Part shown: piece after piece, positions 6,531 to 15,965 of the stretch
Numbering within the stretch: the stretch's first letter is position 1
Layout: every line of letters begins with the position of its first letter
Made by a program: the position numbers and the translations under genes
The notes under the pieces: model-generated
The model's database searches: none
The model's input: the letters and a program-made list of their open reading frames with translations, nothing else
Told to the model about the DNA's origin: nothing
Origin: a virus
IMG/VR virus record: IMGVR_UViG_3300044949_001018
Coordinates: 1 to 30,836 of that record
DNA: 30,836 nt
Reading direction: 5' to 3' (one strand)

Positions 6531-8991
6531 TGATATAATCAGTAAGGAGGCGTTTGACCAAGTCGCAAAGATGGACAAAGGCCTATCAGACTTAATCAAA
6601 CGATTTGAAGGCAATGCCAATGCGGTTAAGTTGTTCAATGCGGCATTACAAGGGTCTGATAAGATGTCGCAGGTTACGGCTACGATTAAACAGGCTGCAA
6701 CAGAAACGGCTAAACTTGAAGCGGCGCAAAGACAGTTAGCCTTTGCGAATTCTGAACAGGGTAAAGAGTTGGCATTGTTAAAGGTTCAGATTGAAGAAAA
6801 CACACGTGCCAACAAAAACGCAGCAAAAGAAATGCTTGCTACTGAAGGTAGTGTTAAGCAGATGAACGCCCAACTAATCAGGCTCAGGGGTCAATGGGAT
6901 AATATGTCTGAGGCACTCAGGAAGTCACCAATGGGGGCGGATTTGGCAAAACGAATCAACCTTGTTGATACGGCCTTGAAAACATTGGATTCAAACACAG
7001 GGCGCTTTCAGCGCAATGTAGGTAATTACGCAACGGCTACGAACTCGCTCAGTCAGGTGTTGAGAGAGATGCCTGCGTTTACGTATTCAGCACAAACTGG
7101 GATACTTGGCCTATCCAATAATTTACCTATTCTTGTTGACCAATTTAGGGCGGTTCAGGCCCAAACAGGAAGTGCAGGGTCTGCATTGAAAGTATTTGCA
7201 GGTAGTTTATTGAGTTTTCCAAATATCTTAACGGTTGCAATCGGTTTATTTACGATTTTTTACAAAGAAATCATGCAGTTTGTGACCGGCACAAAACAGG
7301 CAAGTGAATCGGCAAAACAATTATTTGAATCCGTTGGAAGTGAAACTGGAAAATTGGAAGCGCTTACCCGTCAAATAGATAACCACAACCTAAGCACACA
7401 GGAACGAATCAGGGCAGCGAAAGAACTGAAAGACCTTTACCCCACAGCCCTTAAAAACTATTCGGCCGAAGAAATCGCAGCAGGTAAAGCGGCGGGTGCA
7501 ATTATGAGCATTCGAAATGCATTGGTGGCCGTTGCAATGGCACGGGCTTATCAAACAGATTTAGAGAAGAAAGCTGCTGAAAAATATGAATTAGAAAGAA
7601 CGTTGGCATTAAAGAAATCTGAGTTAATGAGAGCGGAGGCAGATGAAGCGGCAAAATTAGCACGTGCGCAATCTGTTTGGGGTTCTAAGAATGACGAAGC
7701 AGCAACTGAAAATTACAATAAGGCAACCGCAAGGGTATCAAGTCTAAAAAATGAAATTAGAGATTTGGAATCTGATGCTATTGGCACAGAAATAGCAATG
7801 AACAGTTTAGCCGAAAAGATAGGTAACATGAGTTCAAGGTCAGCTATAATTGGGCCAAATAAAGCAACTCCGTCGGGCGGAGGTACAACCGGAGGCGGGC
7901 GGACGGGGCAAACAGCAGCGGGACAAACAGAGGATTCAGGCTTTGATTTCGAGCAACAATTCATGGAATTAACCCAATTAGACCGCGAATGGCGCGAAAT
8001 GAGCGAAAAGGCGGACGCTGATTTATACGCCCGAATGGAGAAGGCTGCAAAGGAGAAACACAGGAGAAATAAGGAGGCATACGACCAAGAACTTGACTTG
8101 ATTAGCCAATGGGAGCGTGACCAAAAAACTTTCTTTGATAACATTGATAAAGCGGATCAGGAACGATACGACAAACAAGTAAAACGATTAGAAACCCTTG
8201 CACAACTTGTAAAGATGGCCGCTGAGCTATGGTCAACGATTGCGGCGGCTATGTATGATTCTGAGATTGCAAAGATTGAAAACAGAGATAAAGCCCTGAG
8301 CGCATCGTATGACAAAGAACTAAAAGCCATTGAGTTAAGCGGTAAATCCAAAGCACAACAGGAAGCGGATAAACGTAGGTTAGAGGCGCAAACGGAGGCG
8401 CAACGCAAACGGATTGATAGGGATAGGATAGCAGCAGCAAGGAAGAAAGCAAGGGCTGATAAACAAGCAGATATAGCTAATATCATAACATCGACAGCGG
8501 TTGCGGTTGGGAACGCATTGAAGTCATTTCCACCGCCTGCAAACTATGCGATGGCAGCATTAACAGGTGCAATCGGGTTAGCCAACTTAGCAAGGGCTGC
8601 TGCAGCTCCATTGCCACAATTCGCAAAGGGTACTAATTCAGCGCCGGGCGGGTTGGCCGTTGTATCGGAAAGAGGTCAGGAATTAGTCATTGAGCCATCA
8701 GGTAAGAAATACCTTACCCCTGCAACGGAATCAATAATAAATCTACCTAAAGGGTCAAAGGTTATTCCGAATGATGAACTAATGAAATCAGTTGAACAGG
8801 CTACAATGATAAAGTTAGGTCAAGGTGGGGCTGTAACTTCGCAGCAGTATGGTGATGTCATGGTGGAAATATTCGAGCAGACATTAGAGGAAAACAGAAA
8901 GTTAAGAAGGGTATTAGAAGATAAGAAAATGTCGGTTGTAATCAATAACAATTCCGAATTTGATAATTGGACTAAAAAATACGTCAAATAA
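6514..8991 (+). CDS. Tape measure protein
   Basis: At 825 residues this is the longest tail gene and has the usual tape-measure composition: Ala/Lys/Glu/Gln-rich coiled coil over residues 1-160, a hydrophobic segment near 215-255 (SLLSFPNILTVAIGLFTIFY region), further charged coiled coil to about 430, a Gly/Thr-rich linker near 450-465 (SGGGTTGGGRTG), a second strongly charged coiled coil (490-660) and an Ala-rich hydrophobic segment near 670-700. The C-terminus holds FAKGTNSAPGGLAVVSERGQ and LPKGSKVIPNDE-like pieces, the 'G...aG.a.VGErG.El.i...g..ViP' pattern that is characteristic of phage tape measure C-termini. It sets tail length; at about 0.15 nm per residue one would expect a tail somewhat over 100 nm. 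It is followed immediately by distal tail genes. Confidence 0.92.
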   Translation: MAERIDDIISKEAFDQVAKMDKGLSDLIKRFEGNANAVKLFNAALQGSDKMSQVTATIKQAATETAKLEAAQRQLAFANSEQGKELALLKVQIEENTRANKNAAKEMLATEGSVKQMNAQLIRLRGQWDNMSEALRKSPMGADLAKRINLVDTALKTLDSNTGRFQRNVGNYATATNSLSQVLREMPAFTYSAQTGILGLSNNLPILVDQFRAVQAQTGSAGSALKVFAGSLLSFPNILTVAIGLFTIFYKEIMQFVTGTKQASESAKQLFESVGSETGKLEALTRQIDNHNLSTQERIRAAKELKDLYPTALKNYSAEEIAAGKAAGAIMSIRNALVAVAMARAYQTDLEKKAAEKYELERTLALKKSELMRAEADEAAKLARAQSVWGSKNDEAATENYNKATARVSSLKNEIRDLESDAIGTEIAMNSLAEKIGNMSSRSAIIGPNKATPSGGGTTGGGRTGQTAAGQTEDSGFDFEQQFMELTQLDREWREMSEKADADLYARMEKAAKEKHRRNKEAYDQELDLISQWERDQKTFFDNIDKADQERYDKQVKRLETLAQLVKMAAELWSTIAAAMYDSEIAKIENRDKALSASYDKELKAIELSGKSKAQQEADKRRLEAQTEAQRKRIDRDRIAAARKKARADKQADIANIITSTAVAVGNALKSFPPPANYAMAALTGAIGLANLARAAAAPLPQFAKGTNSAPGGLAVVSERGQELVIEPSGKKYLTPATESIINLPKGSKVIPNDELMKSVEQATMIKLGQGGAVTSQQYGDVMVEIFEQTLEENRKLRRVLEDKKMSVVINNNSEFDNWTKKYVK

Positions 8992-11250
8992 ATGCAGCCA
9001 AACGCCTTTAAATATTATCTACGTTCATACAACGGCACTAACTATGATTACTATTCGGTTAATTCATCAGGAACCATCGTAGTAACTGCATCAGGTACGC
9101 CCGTTAATCCAATTCAATATGCGCCCGATGGATGGTCGGATAAAGAGGTTATGTGGAAACGTGGATTTGAATATCATGGAATCTTCACGACCTATGCTAA
9201 CCCATTGAGATTCGAACGAGATGCCCGAAAAATTTTAAGGCAAAGGTTTTACGCACAAGGGACAGAGGCGCAACTTGAATTGTATATTGAAAAGCTAAAC
9301 GAATCCGATTACACCTATGCAGCCTTTTATTCTGGTGAATTCGATTTTGCTACATTTACAGACTTTGAAAACGATTGCCAATGCTCAATGCGTGACGGTG
9401 GATTTATGACTAAGTTTCAGGCAACCGAAGGCAATGATTACGAATTGCCAGTTGAAACCAATGATGACGTAGTTTGGGTTAAGATTGATGGCAGACCTCC
9501 TATGTGGTGCTATATGAAATTCACAGGCATTGAGCAGCCACAGGATGATTCAAGTACTCCATTGTTTGACCAAGCCAATGGAATCAATATGCCTACATTA
9601 TTGCCTTTCATTACTGAGGGATATAACAGAGGCGATATATTTAACAAGGGTAACGATTTCATCGGTACGTTTTCGCAATGTTTTCAACAGGCCGCGAGTA
9701 CTTTTATATCACTTTCAATGGCAGATAAGTACTACCTGAGAAACACAAGCACAACAGGGAGTTATGATGTCCGAATAAAGGGCAAATTGGTCATTGCAAC
9801 AATAGCAGGTACAGGCGCTTCGGCTCAATGTAGGTTAAGGACATTGAGGGCAGCATTTGGAACAGGAACAATACTTCAAAACCATGCATTAGCTGACGGC
9901 ATAACTTACGCAGCGGGTGCAAATGGAACGGAAACCATTGATTTTGATTATGGTTATGCATTAGGACCGAATGAATGCTTATGGCTTACTTTCTTTTATA
10001 CAAATTCCGCAAAATTTCATATCTATTCACTTGAACTCGAGGCGCAATTCCAAAACTTTGTGCCTGATACATACGTTCCTGTAATTCCTGCAGGTCGGGT
10101 CATTGAGCAGCTAATGGATAAGATGACGAATTCAGGCCCAACTACCGCAGATGTTAATGTATTAGATACGACATACAGGCGCATTCATATAACGTCAGGG
10201 GATGCGCTTAGAAGGCTTGAAAATTCACAACTTAAGCTATCATTTAACAAGGCATACAAGGCATTGAACTATCATTTGGACTTGTGCTTGAAGTACGATA
10301 AAACAGCCGATGAATTAATCATAGATGAAAAAGAAACGGCCTATGATAACACTACACAAATAATTGACTTAGGCGAAGTCGCTACATTGGAAGTAGAGCC
10401 ATTGAAGGAATTAAATTTCAGCACATTAAAGATAGGAAGCCCGAATAATATCTATGATGAAATCAATGGTAAAGAAGAATTTAATGTGACCTCTGAATTT
10501 TCATCACCAATGCAAAAGATAATCGCAACCCGTGACATGGTGAGTGAGATTCGGGCAGATATGTTCGGAATTGCAATGACTATTGCAAACCTAACCGACA
10601 AACAGCAGGCCGACGCAGACAGCGACAATGACCCGTTTTTTCTTGATGTTGACGCGGACGCCGTCGCTGGTACGTTTGACCTTAATGGGGTAACAACTAA
10701 TTATTATAACCTATACCGAACACCAATAAACGGAACGGCAGGGGCTTCTTTTTTTGAGATACAAAACCTATTTTTAGACGTAAACGGCACATACTCAAAT
10801 GAGGACAAGGCCTTTAATATTTTCTTCCAACCAAAACGGATGTTATATCGAAACGGGCGTTTTTTGCGGTCTATATTGTTTCATCAAGGAGGCGAAGATT
10901 TAAAGCTAATCACAACGGGTAAGAATACGGCAGGTAACGTGCGAATGATAGTAAGCGAAGGCGCTACACCTACCGTATATGATGAAGGTGTAAATGAAAC
11001 GATTAATGATTTAGCAGCAGCATCAACTGCATACTTTGCGCCGTTTCTATTTAAGGTTATGGCCAAAACGCCCGCAAATTTGTTGTCCATTATTACAACC
11101 GACCCTTATGGATTCGTTGCGTTCAGATGGTTAGGAACTTCTTATTATGGCTTTATTTTGCAGATGAGCGAAAAGGTTGCAGAATTACAGCCCGGCAAAT
11201 TTGAACTAATCGCAATGGCAGACACAGACTTCACAAACTTAGTATCATAA
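8992..11250 (+). CDS. Large distal-tail / baseplate-hub type protein
   Basis: A 752-residue protein starting on the base after the tape measure stop. Residues 1-150 have the sequence plan PDGWSDKEVMWKRGFEYHGIF, then 'PLRFERDARKIL', 'YTYAAFYSGEFDFATF' and a 'GGFMTKFQATEGNDYELPVE' end, a pattern I associate with the first large tail protein after the tape measure in Bacteroidota phages (distal-tail like). The middle (about 200-400) is beta-rich, and 420-540 contains a domain with LRRLENSQLKLSFNKAYKALNYHL and LGEVATLEVEPLKELNFSTLKIG. The end (about 560-750) is again beta-rich. Order directly after the tape measure is the strongest evidence for a tail-tip role. No enzymatic motif is visible. Confidence 0.65.
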   Translation: MQPNAFKYYLRSYNGTNYDYYSVNSSGTIVVTASGTPVNPIQYAPDGWSDKEVMWKRGFEYHGIFTTYANPLRFERDARKILRQRFYAQGTEAQLELYIEKLNESDYTYAAFYSGEFDFATFTDFENDCQCSMRDGGFMTKFQATEGNDYELPVETNDDVVWVKIDGRPPMWCYMKFTGIEQPQDDSSTPLFDQANGINMPTLLPFITEGYNRGDIFNKGNDFIGTFSQCFQQAASTFISLSMADKYYLRNTSTTGSYDVRIKGKLVIATIAGTGASAQCRLRTLRAAFGTGTILQNHALADGITYAAGANGTETIDFDYGYALGPNECLWLTFFYTNSAKFHIYSLELEAQFQNFVPDTYVPVIPAGRVIEQLMDKMTNSGPTTADVNVLDTTYRRIHITSGDALRRLENSQLKLSFNKAYKALNYHLDLCLKYDKTADELIIDEKETAYDNTTQIIDLGEVATLEVEPLKELNFSTLKIGSPNNIYDEINGKEEFNVTSEFSSPMQKIIATRDMVSEIRADMFGIAMTIANLTDKQQADADSDNDPFFLDVDADAVAGTFDLNGVTTNYYNLYRTPINGTAGASFFEIQNLFLDVNGTYSNEDKAFNIFFQPKRMLYRNGRFLRSILFHQGGEDLKLITTGKNTAGNVRMIVSEGATPTVYDEGVNETINDLAAASTAYFAPFLFKVMAKTPANLLSIITTDPYGFVAFRWLGTSYYGFILQMSEKVAELQPGKFELIAMADTDFTNLVS

Positions 11251-11251
11251 C

Positions 11252-12940
11252 ATGGCAAATATATTTGAATTTCCAAAAGTAAACGCAGTCAGATTCTTTC
11301 TTCAATCCGACATCACATATAACACCGCAACAGGGTCTATATTGTTGGGGGTGTTTAACCCATCATGGCAAAACAAACAATTTGATTCAGACTTCCTATC
11401 AAGAATGCTCAGGGATTGGATTGACCAGGAATATTACCTGCAACCATATCAGCAATCCGACGTTATAAAATTCCAATGGTCAGGAAGTGATACAACAAGT
11501 GCAAACTATGTTGTTCGTTTGTTGGACTGCGAAGGTCGAACCTATGCAACGCAAACACATAGCTCAATAACGGGGACATTCGCAGGGCTTAAAGTTTATG
11601 AATGTTTTATCGGATGCGCAACAATTCCTGAAGGTGTTTATTTCATTCAAATACAGCACTTACAAGACGGGGCCGATGTGTTTGCCATTAGTGAGCCTAT
11701 ACACATAAAGCAAGTACATGAACGCTCAATGCTGATTAAGTACAGCAATTCGTATAACTCACAAAACGTGAAGTATAACAACGGCATGAACTTTCTTTTG
11801 CGGGTGCATGGATTTATAGGCGATATGACACCGGACGCAGACTATCATGTTTATGAGGACCAACCGCATAACCTTGAAATGATTAGCGGTAAGGTTCACA
11901 GGTCTTTTCAGATTCATTTGCATAAAGCGCCTGAATGGATAGCAGATAAGCTAAACAGGGCTACTATTTGCGATACGTTCCAAATAGATGGCATTTATCT
12001 TACCCGACCTGAAAACGGCAAAATAGAGGCCGAAAGAGTGAAAGAGAATCCATTGTGTGACTATACCCTAAACATGCGTGAGAGATACAATGATGATAGC
12101 GTGGTGATAGATGAAATCCAATCAATAAGCATTGCACAGCTACCGACTACAAGTCAATTCTATGTAAAAAGAATAACATTAGGCGGGTCAGTAATAACTA
12201 TGGAGCAGGGGTTCACAGGGGCGGCTAACTTTGTTGATTATCTCAATAACTTAGTACATCGCAATATCGTTAATCTTGATGGGTTCTTTTCCATCGCGGA
12301 TGACGGATATTTATATTACAGCAAAGCAAGCGGAGAAACAATATCAGGCACTTACGAGCTCACAGCGGGTAATGTATTGCCGTATTGCATCGAAGTCGGT
12401 GTTAATGTGGTCGGAGCAAATAATACGCTATCCTTCGACCTAATCAGCGTGGCCTCTAAAAACTATGCGGTGGTTTGGGGTGATGGAACGCAGGTAAATT
12501 TAACCGCATATTCAGGCACCGTGACACCTTCAAAGTCGTATTCAAGCCAAAAGAGATACACAGCCCGCATTTATGTAAGTGATGCCGAAGATATTGATTT
12601 CACACCTTCTGAGGACGTATTCGTTTACATCGGTGGTGATTTGCCTCCATCAATGACGGGGTTTATATTGACAAATAAGAACCTGAAATCAATTCGTGAT
12701 AACATTTGGATGTACACCACGCAGGCCATTTCGTTTGATGTTAGTGCTAATAAGTTGACTACCATTGCAATAAATCAAATTTTACGTTATCTTTACACCG
12801 CAAACCAAAACGGAACCGTTATAGCAGGCAGTTCATACGCTTTGGATTCGCAAAGCCCAGCGGCTCCTCCTGCACAATCAGAAGGCATGACGCTAATCAG
12901 AGGCACATTAGAAACAACCGTAACAATTACGACAGACTAA
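11252..12940 (+). CDS. Large tail-tip / receptor-side protein with PKD-like and repeat-like C-terminus
   Basis: A 562-residue protein following the distal-tail gene after one base. The N-terminal 200 residues are beta-rich with several Trp/Tyr pairs (FNPSWQNKQF, LRDWIDQEYYLQPY). Around residue 400-440 there is a 'YAVVWGDGTQVNLTAYSG' segment followed by a strand set, which resembles a PKD-type beta-sandwich (WGDGT is the typical turn). After this, IGGDLPPSMTGFILTNKNLKSIRDN and SFDVSANKLTTIAINQIL suggest a few leucine-rich-type strands; such combinations occur in adhesive surface proteins. A role in host binding at the tail tip is likely but inferred. Its stop overlaps the next ATG by one base (TAATG). 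Confidence 0.6.
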   Translation: MANIFEFPKVNAVRFFLQSDITYNTATGSILLGVFNPSWQNKQFDSDFLSRMLRDWIDQEYYLQPYQQSDVIKFQWSGSDTTSANYVVRLLDCEGRTYATQTHSSITGTFAGLKVYECFIGCATIPEGVYFIQIQHLQDGADVFAISEPIHIKQVHERSMLIKYSNSYNSQNVKYNNGMNFLLRVHGFIGDMTPDADYHVYEDQPHNLEMISGKVHRSFQIHLHKAPEWIADKLNRATICDTFQIDGIYLTRPENGKIEAERVKENPLCDYTLNMRERYNDDSVVIDEIQSISIAQLPTTSQFYVKRITLGGSVITMEQGFTGAANFVDYLNNLVHRNIVNLDGFFSIADDGYLYYSKASGETISGTYELTAGNVLPYCIEVGVNVVGANNTLSFDLISVASKNYAVVWGDGTQVNLTAYSGTVTPSKSYSSQKRYTARIYVSDAEDIDFTPSEDVFVYIGGDLPPSMTGFILTNKNLKSIRDNIWMYTTQAISFDVSANKLTTIAINQILRYLYTANQNGTVIAGSSYALDSQSPAAPPAQSEGMTLIRGTLETTVTITTD

Positions 12941-13737
12941 TGATTGCCACATTTACCATAAATTCAGTTGAATACTCAATAAGTAGTGAATTCATTACTT
13001 ATGCCCGCGAAGGTGAAGCGGGGTCAACTATATTGGCATTCGACAGAACTCAAACAAATCAGGTCAGGGCATTGGAGGCCATGCCAAACGATGCGGAGGT
13101 ATTAGTTGATGATACAACCTATGCAGACTTCAAAACAGCTATGTCAGACGGCGGGTTCTATGAGTTTGGTCATGCCTCATATACGGATATTTTTGTGAAT
13201 TGCCATCACGTTAAGCGGGTTGAGGAATCAGGAAGCGGGGCCGTATTGACTATGTATCGAAGCGATGTCATTGTGGTAAGTGATAGCTATGCGGACACGC
13301 TAAATGCAATAAGGACGGCAACGACAATTTCACCAAGTGGTTTGACCGTCACCACCATAGAAGTTGATTTAGGTCGCACCCCGTTAAGCAGAGGAACATT
13401 CACCGTAACAGATGCAGGGGTTACATCAACGACGAAAATAATGATATGGCAGGCCATGTCATCATTAACAGGTAAGGGGTCATTAGCTGATGAAAACGAA
13501 ATGGATACGTTACTACTCAAGGCCACAGCAGGAACAGGGAACTTTAAAGTTAATTGGGAGGCAAACGAAGGGTTTGTATTGGCTCCCGTCATAGCAGGCG
13601 GGTTCGTAAAAGGGGGGATTTTGACATCAAGACCAAACACAGGTGCGTATCCAACAGCAGACATAAACCGACTTTTTAGAACGGTTAAACTTGGTAAGGT
13701 AGTCGGCAAATTCAAATTTAATTACATAAAAATATAA
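12940..13737 (+). CDS. Tail or fibre-associated protein, unknown function
   Basis: A 265-residue protein coupled to the previous gene by a TAATG overlap. Residues 1-125 form a beta domain (MIATFTINSVEYSIS, then strands to LTMYRSDVIVVSD). Residues 125-265 are Thr/Gly-rich and include TTISPSGLTVTTIEVDLG and SLTGKGSLADENEMDTLL. The two halves look like separate modules: a small folded domain and a fibre-like segment. No recognised motif. The gene lies within an unbroken run of tail genes transcribed together, so a structural role at the tail tip or fibre is the sensible reading. Confidence 0.55.
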   Translation: MIATFTINSVEYSISSEFITYAREGEAGSTILAFDRTQTNQVRALEAMPNDAEVLVDDTTYADFKTAMSDGGFYEFGHASYTDIFVNCHHVKRVEESGSGAVLTMYRSDVIVVSDSYADTLNAIRTATTISPSGLTVTTIEVDLGRTPLSRGTFTVTDAGVTSTTKIMIWQAMSSLTGKGSLADENEMDTLLLKATAGTGNFKVNWEANEGFVLAPVIAGGFVKGGILTSRPNTGAYPTADINRLFRTVKLGKVVGKFKFNYIKI

Positions 13738-13739
13738 CA

Positions 13740-14420
13740 ATGGCAATCATTCAATCAGGGGCTTCAGATAGCGTAATCGTAAACATTGGCGAGGCAGCCG
13801 CAAAGGGTTTGCATAACATCGCAAAACCACAGGATTACGGCACATTGGGCCACTATGCCGTATCGGTTCAAACGGGCTCAATCGGGGCGGGGTCGGCTGC
13901 AAATAGCGAACTTGTACAATTACGTTGGACGGATTCGACAAGGGTTTGCGTTATCACTGAAATCGTATGCAATGGGATGGTAGCATTTACCGCTTTTGCT
14001 GCGGGTTCAATTACCTTAAATGCAACTATCTGTAGAAGTTGGTCGGGTGATGGTTCAGGCGGTACTCCAATCACTTTAACAGGTGACACAAACCAACTCA
14101 GAGCATCTATGGGCGCTTCACTCATGGGTAGTGCAAGGGTATCAACAACGGCGGCATTGACGGCAGGAACAAAAACCATTGACTCCCAACCTATCGGGAT
14201 GATTACCTCTCATTCAAGCGGTGGGGTCGGGTCAGCTACGCCCATAATCGGTAGTATCTACCTACCAACACCACAGCTATACAAGTGCGACCTTGCAAGC
14301 GGTGAACATCCTATCACATTGGTTCAAAACGAAGGTTTAATCATTCGTTCAACCGTTCCGGCAACGGGTGTATGGGTAGCAGGGTTCACAATCAAATGGA
14401 TGGAATTATCAATATTTTAA
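13740..14420 (+). CDS. Beta-rich Gly/Ser/Thr-rich virion protein, possible fibre or decoration
   Basis: A 226-residue protein, two bases after the preceding stop. Composition is dominated by Gly, Ser, Thr, Ala and Ile with alternating strand patterns throughout (SVQTGSIGAGSAANSELVQL; later GSIYLPTPQLYKCDL) and a hydrophobic end (WVAGFTIKWMELSIF). Only the first 35 residues contain helix-like sequence. Such proteins form trimeric fibres or jelly-roll domains on tails. No catalytic residues or known repeats are visible. It follows two large tail genes and precedes small tail-end genes, so a receptor-binding or fibre-tip function is plausible but unproven. Confidence 0.55.
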   Translation: MAIIQSGASDSVIVNIGEAAAKGLHNIAKPQDYGTLGHYAVSVQTGSIGAGSAANSELVQLRWTDSTRVCVITEIVCNGMVAFTAFAAGSITLNATICRSWSGDGSGGTPITLTGDTNQLRASMGASLMGSARVSTTAALTAGTKTIDSQPIGMITSHSSGGVGSATPIIGSIYLPTPQLYKCDLASGEHPITLVQNEGLIIRSTVPATGVWVAGFTIKWMELSIF

Positions 14421-14443
14421 TCACAAACTAAAAAATAAAAATC

Positions 14444-14755
14444 ATGGCATCTTTTTACAACATTGACACGACATCTCACGGCAATGGTGATGTATCAATC
14501 ATCATTACCGAATGCACTGCAGCAGGAGCAAGCACACCAGTTGAAAATTATTCGTTTGCGCTTTATCATGACCCGATAATATATTACGCTGCGGGTGATG
14601 CACAAGTTGCACCTTACTTCCAAATCGTTTCGCATGAAGGGCGCAACTCACCTATCTTTACAATGAATAACGTAATTAAATTAAACGGAACGGCTCACGC
14701 ACAAACAAGTACGCAAAAATTGGCGGATACGATTTTGGATTTAATTATAGCTTAA
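14444..14755 (+). CDS. Small structural-type protein, unknown function
   Basis: A 103-residue protein with an A-rich leader (ACTAAAAAATAAAAATC) before its ATG. It contains short strands (DVSIIITECTAAG; YSFALYHDPIIYYAAG) and a final helix (STQKLADTILDLII). Its composition matches the neighbouring tail genes. No motif was recognised. The separate A-rich leader suggests efficient translation, as for virion components. It is probably the last structural gene before the two small membrane-type proteins. Confidence 0.6.
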   Translation: MASFYNIDTTSHGNGDVSIIITECTAAGASTPVENYSFALYHDPIIYYAAGDAQVAPYFQIVSHEGRNSPIFTMNNVIKLNGTAHAQTSTQKLADTILDLIIA

Positions 14756-14765
14756 AAATAATCTC

Positions 14766-15131
14766 ATGGCAGCGGACGAAATTAAGGAATACGGAGGTTG
14801 GATTACGACGATATGTTTACTAATCGGGGCAGCGGTTCGGGCATGGATTGACCTTGCGAAAAAGAAAACAGAAACGGACGGAAGGATTAAGCTAAAAAAA
14901 GAAGAGGTGGCTAAATTGGGGCGAGATGAAATAATGACCCAATACAATGAACTGCAAAAGGAGTTTAAGTTAGTCATGGGTCAACTCGAAGAGATACAAA
15001 TGCAAATGATTGAAATACGTTCAGCGTTCGATGTATTGATGCCGTTTCTTGAGAAAGCCGTAACTGATAACACCGAACTAAAAAACGCCATGAATAAGGC
15101 TGTTTCGAAATTGAAATTAAATAACGCTTAA
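14766..15131 (+). CDS. Membrane-anchored coiled-coil protein (possible spanin- or holin-type)
   Basis: A 121-residue protein with an N-terminal hydrophobic segment (WITTICLLIGAAVRAWIDLA, about residues 12-31) followed by a Lys-rich stretch (KKKTETDGRIKLKKEEVAKLG) and a long coiled coil to the end (about 50-110, Glu/Gln/Met/Leu heptads). One transmembrane helix plus a charged coiled coil is the architecture of i-spanin-like or of phage 'DUF' membrane proteins placed before lysis genes. The endolysin lies 1 kb downstream beyond a promoter. The positive residues after the hydrophobic segment suggest a cytoplasmic coiled coil, which argues against a spanin. Function uncertain. Confidence 0.6.
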   Translation: MAADEIKEYGGWITTICLLIGAAVRAWIDLAKKKTETDGRIKLKKEEVAKLGRDEIMTQYNELQKEFKLVMGQLEEIQMQMIEIRSAFDVLMPFLEKAVTDNTELKNAMNKAVSKLKLNNA

Positions 15132-15141
15132 AAAAATAATT

Positions 15142-15309
15142 ATGCACATCATTCAATTAATTCAGGAGCATTGGGAGCCAATTACAACGGCTGCAATTGC
15201 GGTTTATGAAGTCATTATCCGCTTAGTTCCGACCTCAAAAAGTTGGAGTCTGTTCACGTTATTGGGGCGTTTGATTCCTGATAAAACAACTGAAAACGAA
15301 GCACGATAA
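15142..15309 (+). CDS. Small holin-like protein, candidate
   Basis: A 55-residue frame with ATG start 10 bases after the preceding stop. It reads MHIIQLIQEHWEPITTAAIA, then VYEVIIRLVPTSKSWSLFTLL and a polar end with PDKTTENEAR. One amphipathic-to-hydrophobic helix (about 14-30) and a second short hydrophobic stretch (about 35-45) are visible. The 'RLVPTSK.wS......L..LIPD' arrangement resembles small proteins found next to lysozymes in many Bacteroidota phages, where they are sometimes suspected to be holins. This is a resemblance only. It is the last gene before the promoter at 15324. Confidence 0.6.
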   Translation: MHIIQLIQEHWEPITTAAIAVYEVIIRLVPTSKSWSLFTLLGRLIPDKTTENEAR

Positions 15310-15311
15310 TA

Positions 15312-15332
15312 AAATATATCGTATATATTTGC
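15312..15332 (+). promoter_or_regulatory. Promoter for methyltransferase-endolysin genes, with palindrome over the -7 box
   Basis: TATATTTGC (15324-15332) matches the Bacteroidota -7 consensus TAnnTTTG. No TTTG is found 19-21 bases upstream. Instead the box overlaps an 8-bp inverted repeat, AAATATAT (15312-15319) - CGT - ATATATTT (15323-15330). Transcription would start near 15338, ten bases before the ATG at 15348. The same extended form TATAT-SR-TATA-YM-TTTG is seen at 19410 and 28953, so this may be a phage-specific promoter type. Confidence 0.65.
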
Positions 15333-15347
15333 AGGTAAATACCTCAA

Positions 15348-15965
15348 ATGAATATAGAATCCAATGTTTACAACTGCGACTGCATGGAATTAATGGCACG
15401 TTACCCCGATAAATACTTTGATTTGGCGGTGGTGGACCCGCCGTATGGGATTGGAGAGGATGGAGGCAAAGCAAGAACGAGAGGCAGTAAAAGAACCAAC
15501 GGAGAAAAAAAAGGATGGGATAACGAAAGACCAAACGCAGAATACTTTGCCGAACTGATGAGAGTATCTAAAAATCAAATTATTTGGGGTGGCAATTACT
15601 TTGCTGATTTATTACCTGCTTCAAGATGCTGGTTGTATTGGCAAAAAAATATGGGTGGCGATTTTGCTGATGGTGAATTGGCTTGGACTTCATTTGATAA
15701 AGTGCTAAAGCAATACACCAAACGAAGCGAAACATTTGATAGAATACACCCAACTCAAAAGCCAATAGCATTGTATGAGTGGATTTACCAAAACTATACA
15801 AGTGAAGGCCAAAAGATTTTAGACACTCATTTGGGTTCAGGTTCAAGCCGAATTGCAGCCCGAAAAAACAAACTAAACTTTACCGCCTGCGAAATAGATA
15901 AAGAGTATTTCGACAAACAAGAACAACGCTATCAAACATTCATTTCTCAATTAACACTATTCTAA
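15348..15965 (+). CDS. DNA methyltransferase, beta-type order, probably N6-adenine
   Basis: A 205-residue enzyme with all core methyltransferase motifs. The catalytic motif IV is VVDPPYGIG (D30-PPY33), HPTQKP is at 134-139 (motif X region), and the S-adenosylmethionine-binding motif I is LDTHLGSGSS at 158-167, followed by ACEIDKEYF (motif II, 180-187). Motif IV before motif I is the beta-class order, and DPPY fits N6-adenine, though N4-cytosine cannot be excluded. The target-recognition region is short. No restriction endonuclease gene is adjacent, so it is an orphan enzyme that likely protects phage DNA or alters regulation. It follows its own promoter and is coupled to the next gene by a one-base overlap. 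Confidence 0.92.
   Translation: MNIESNVYNCDCMELMARYPDKYFDLAVVDPPYGIGEDGGKARTRGSKRTNGEKKGWDNERPNAEYFAELMRVSKNQIIWGGNYFADLLPASRCWLYWQKNMGGDFADGELAWTSFDKVLKQYTKRSETFDRIHPTQKPIALYEWIYQNYTSEGQKILDTHLGSGSSRIAARKNKLNFTACEIDKEYFDKQEQRYQTFISQLTLF

Noticed and set aside
7713-8486. Long minus-strand frames opposite the tape measure gene
   Set aside because: They are mirror images of Glu/Lys/Ala-rich coiled-coil codons (giving Ser/Leu/Phe-rich sequence) and have no context of their own.
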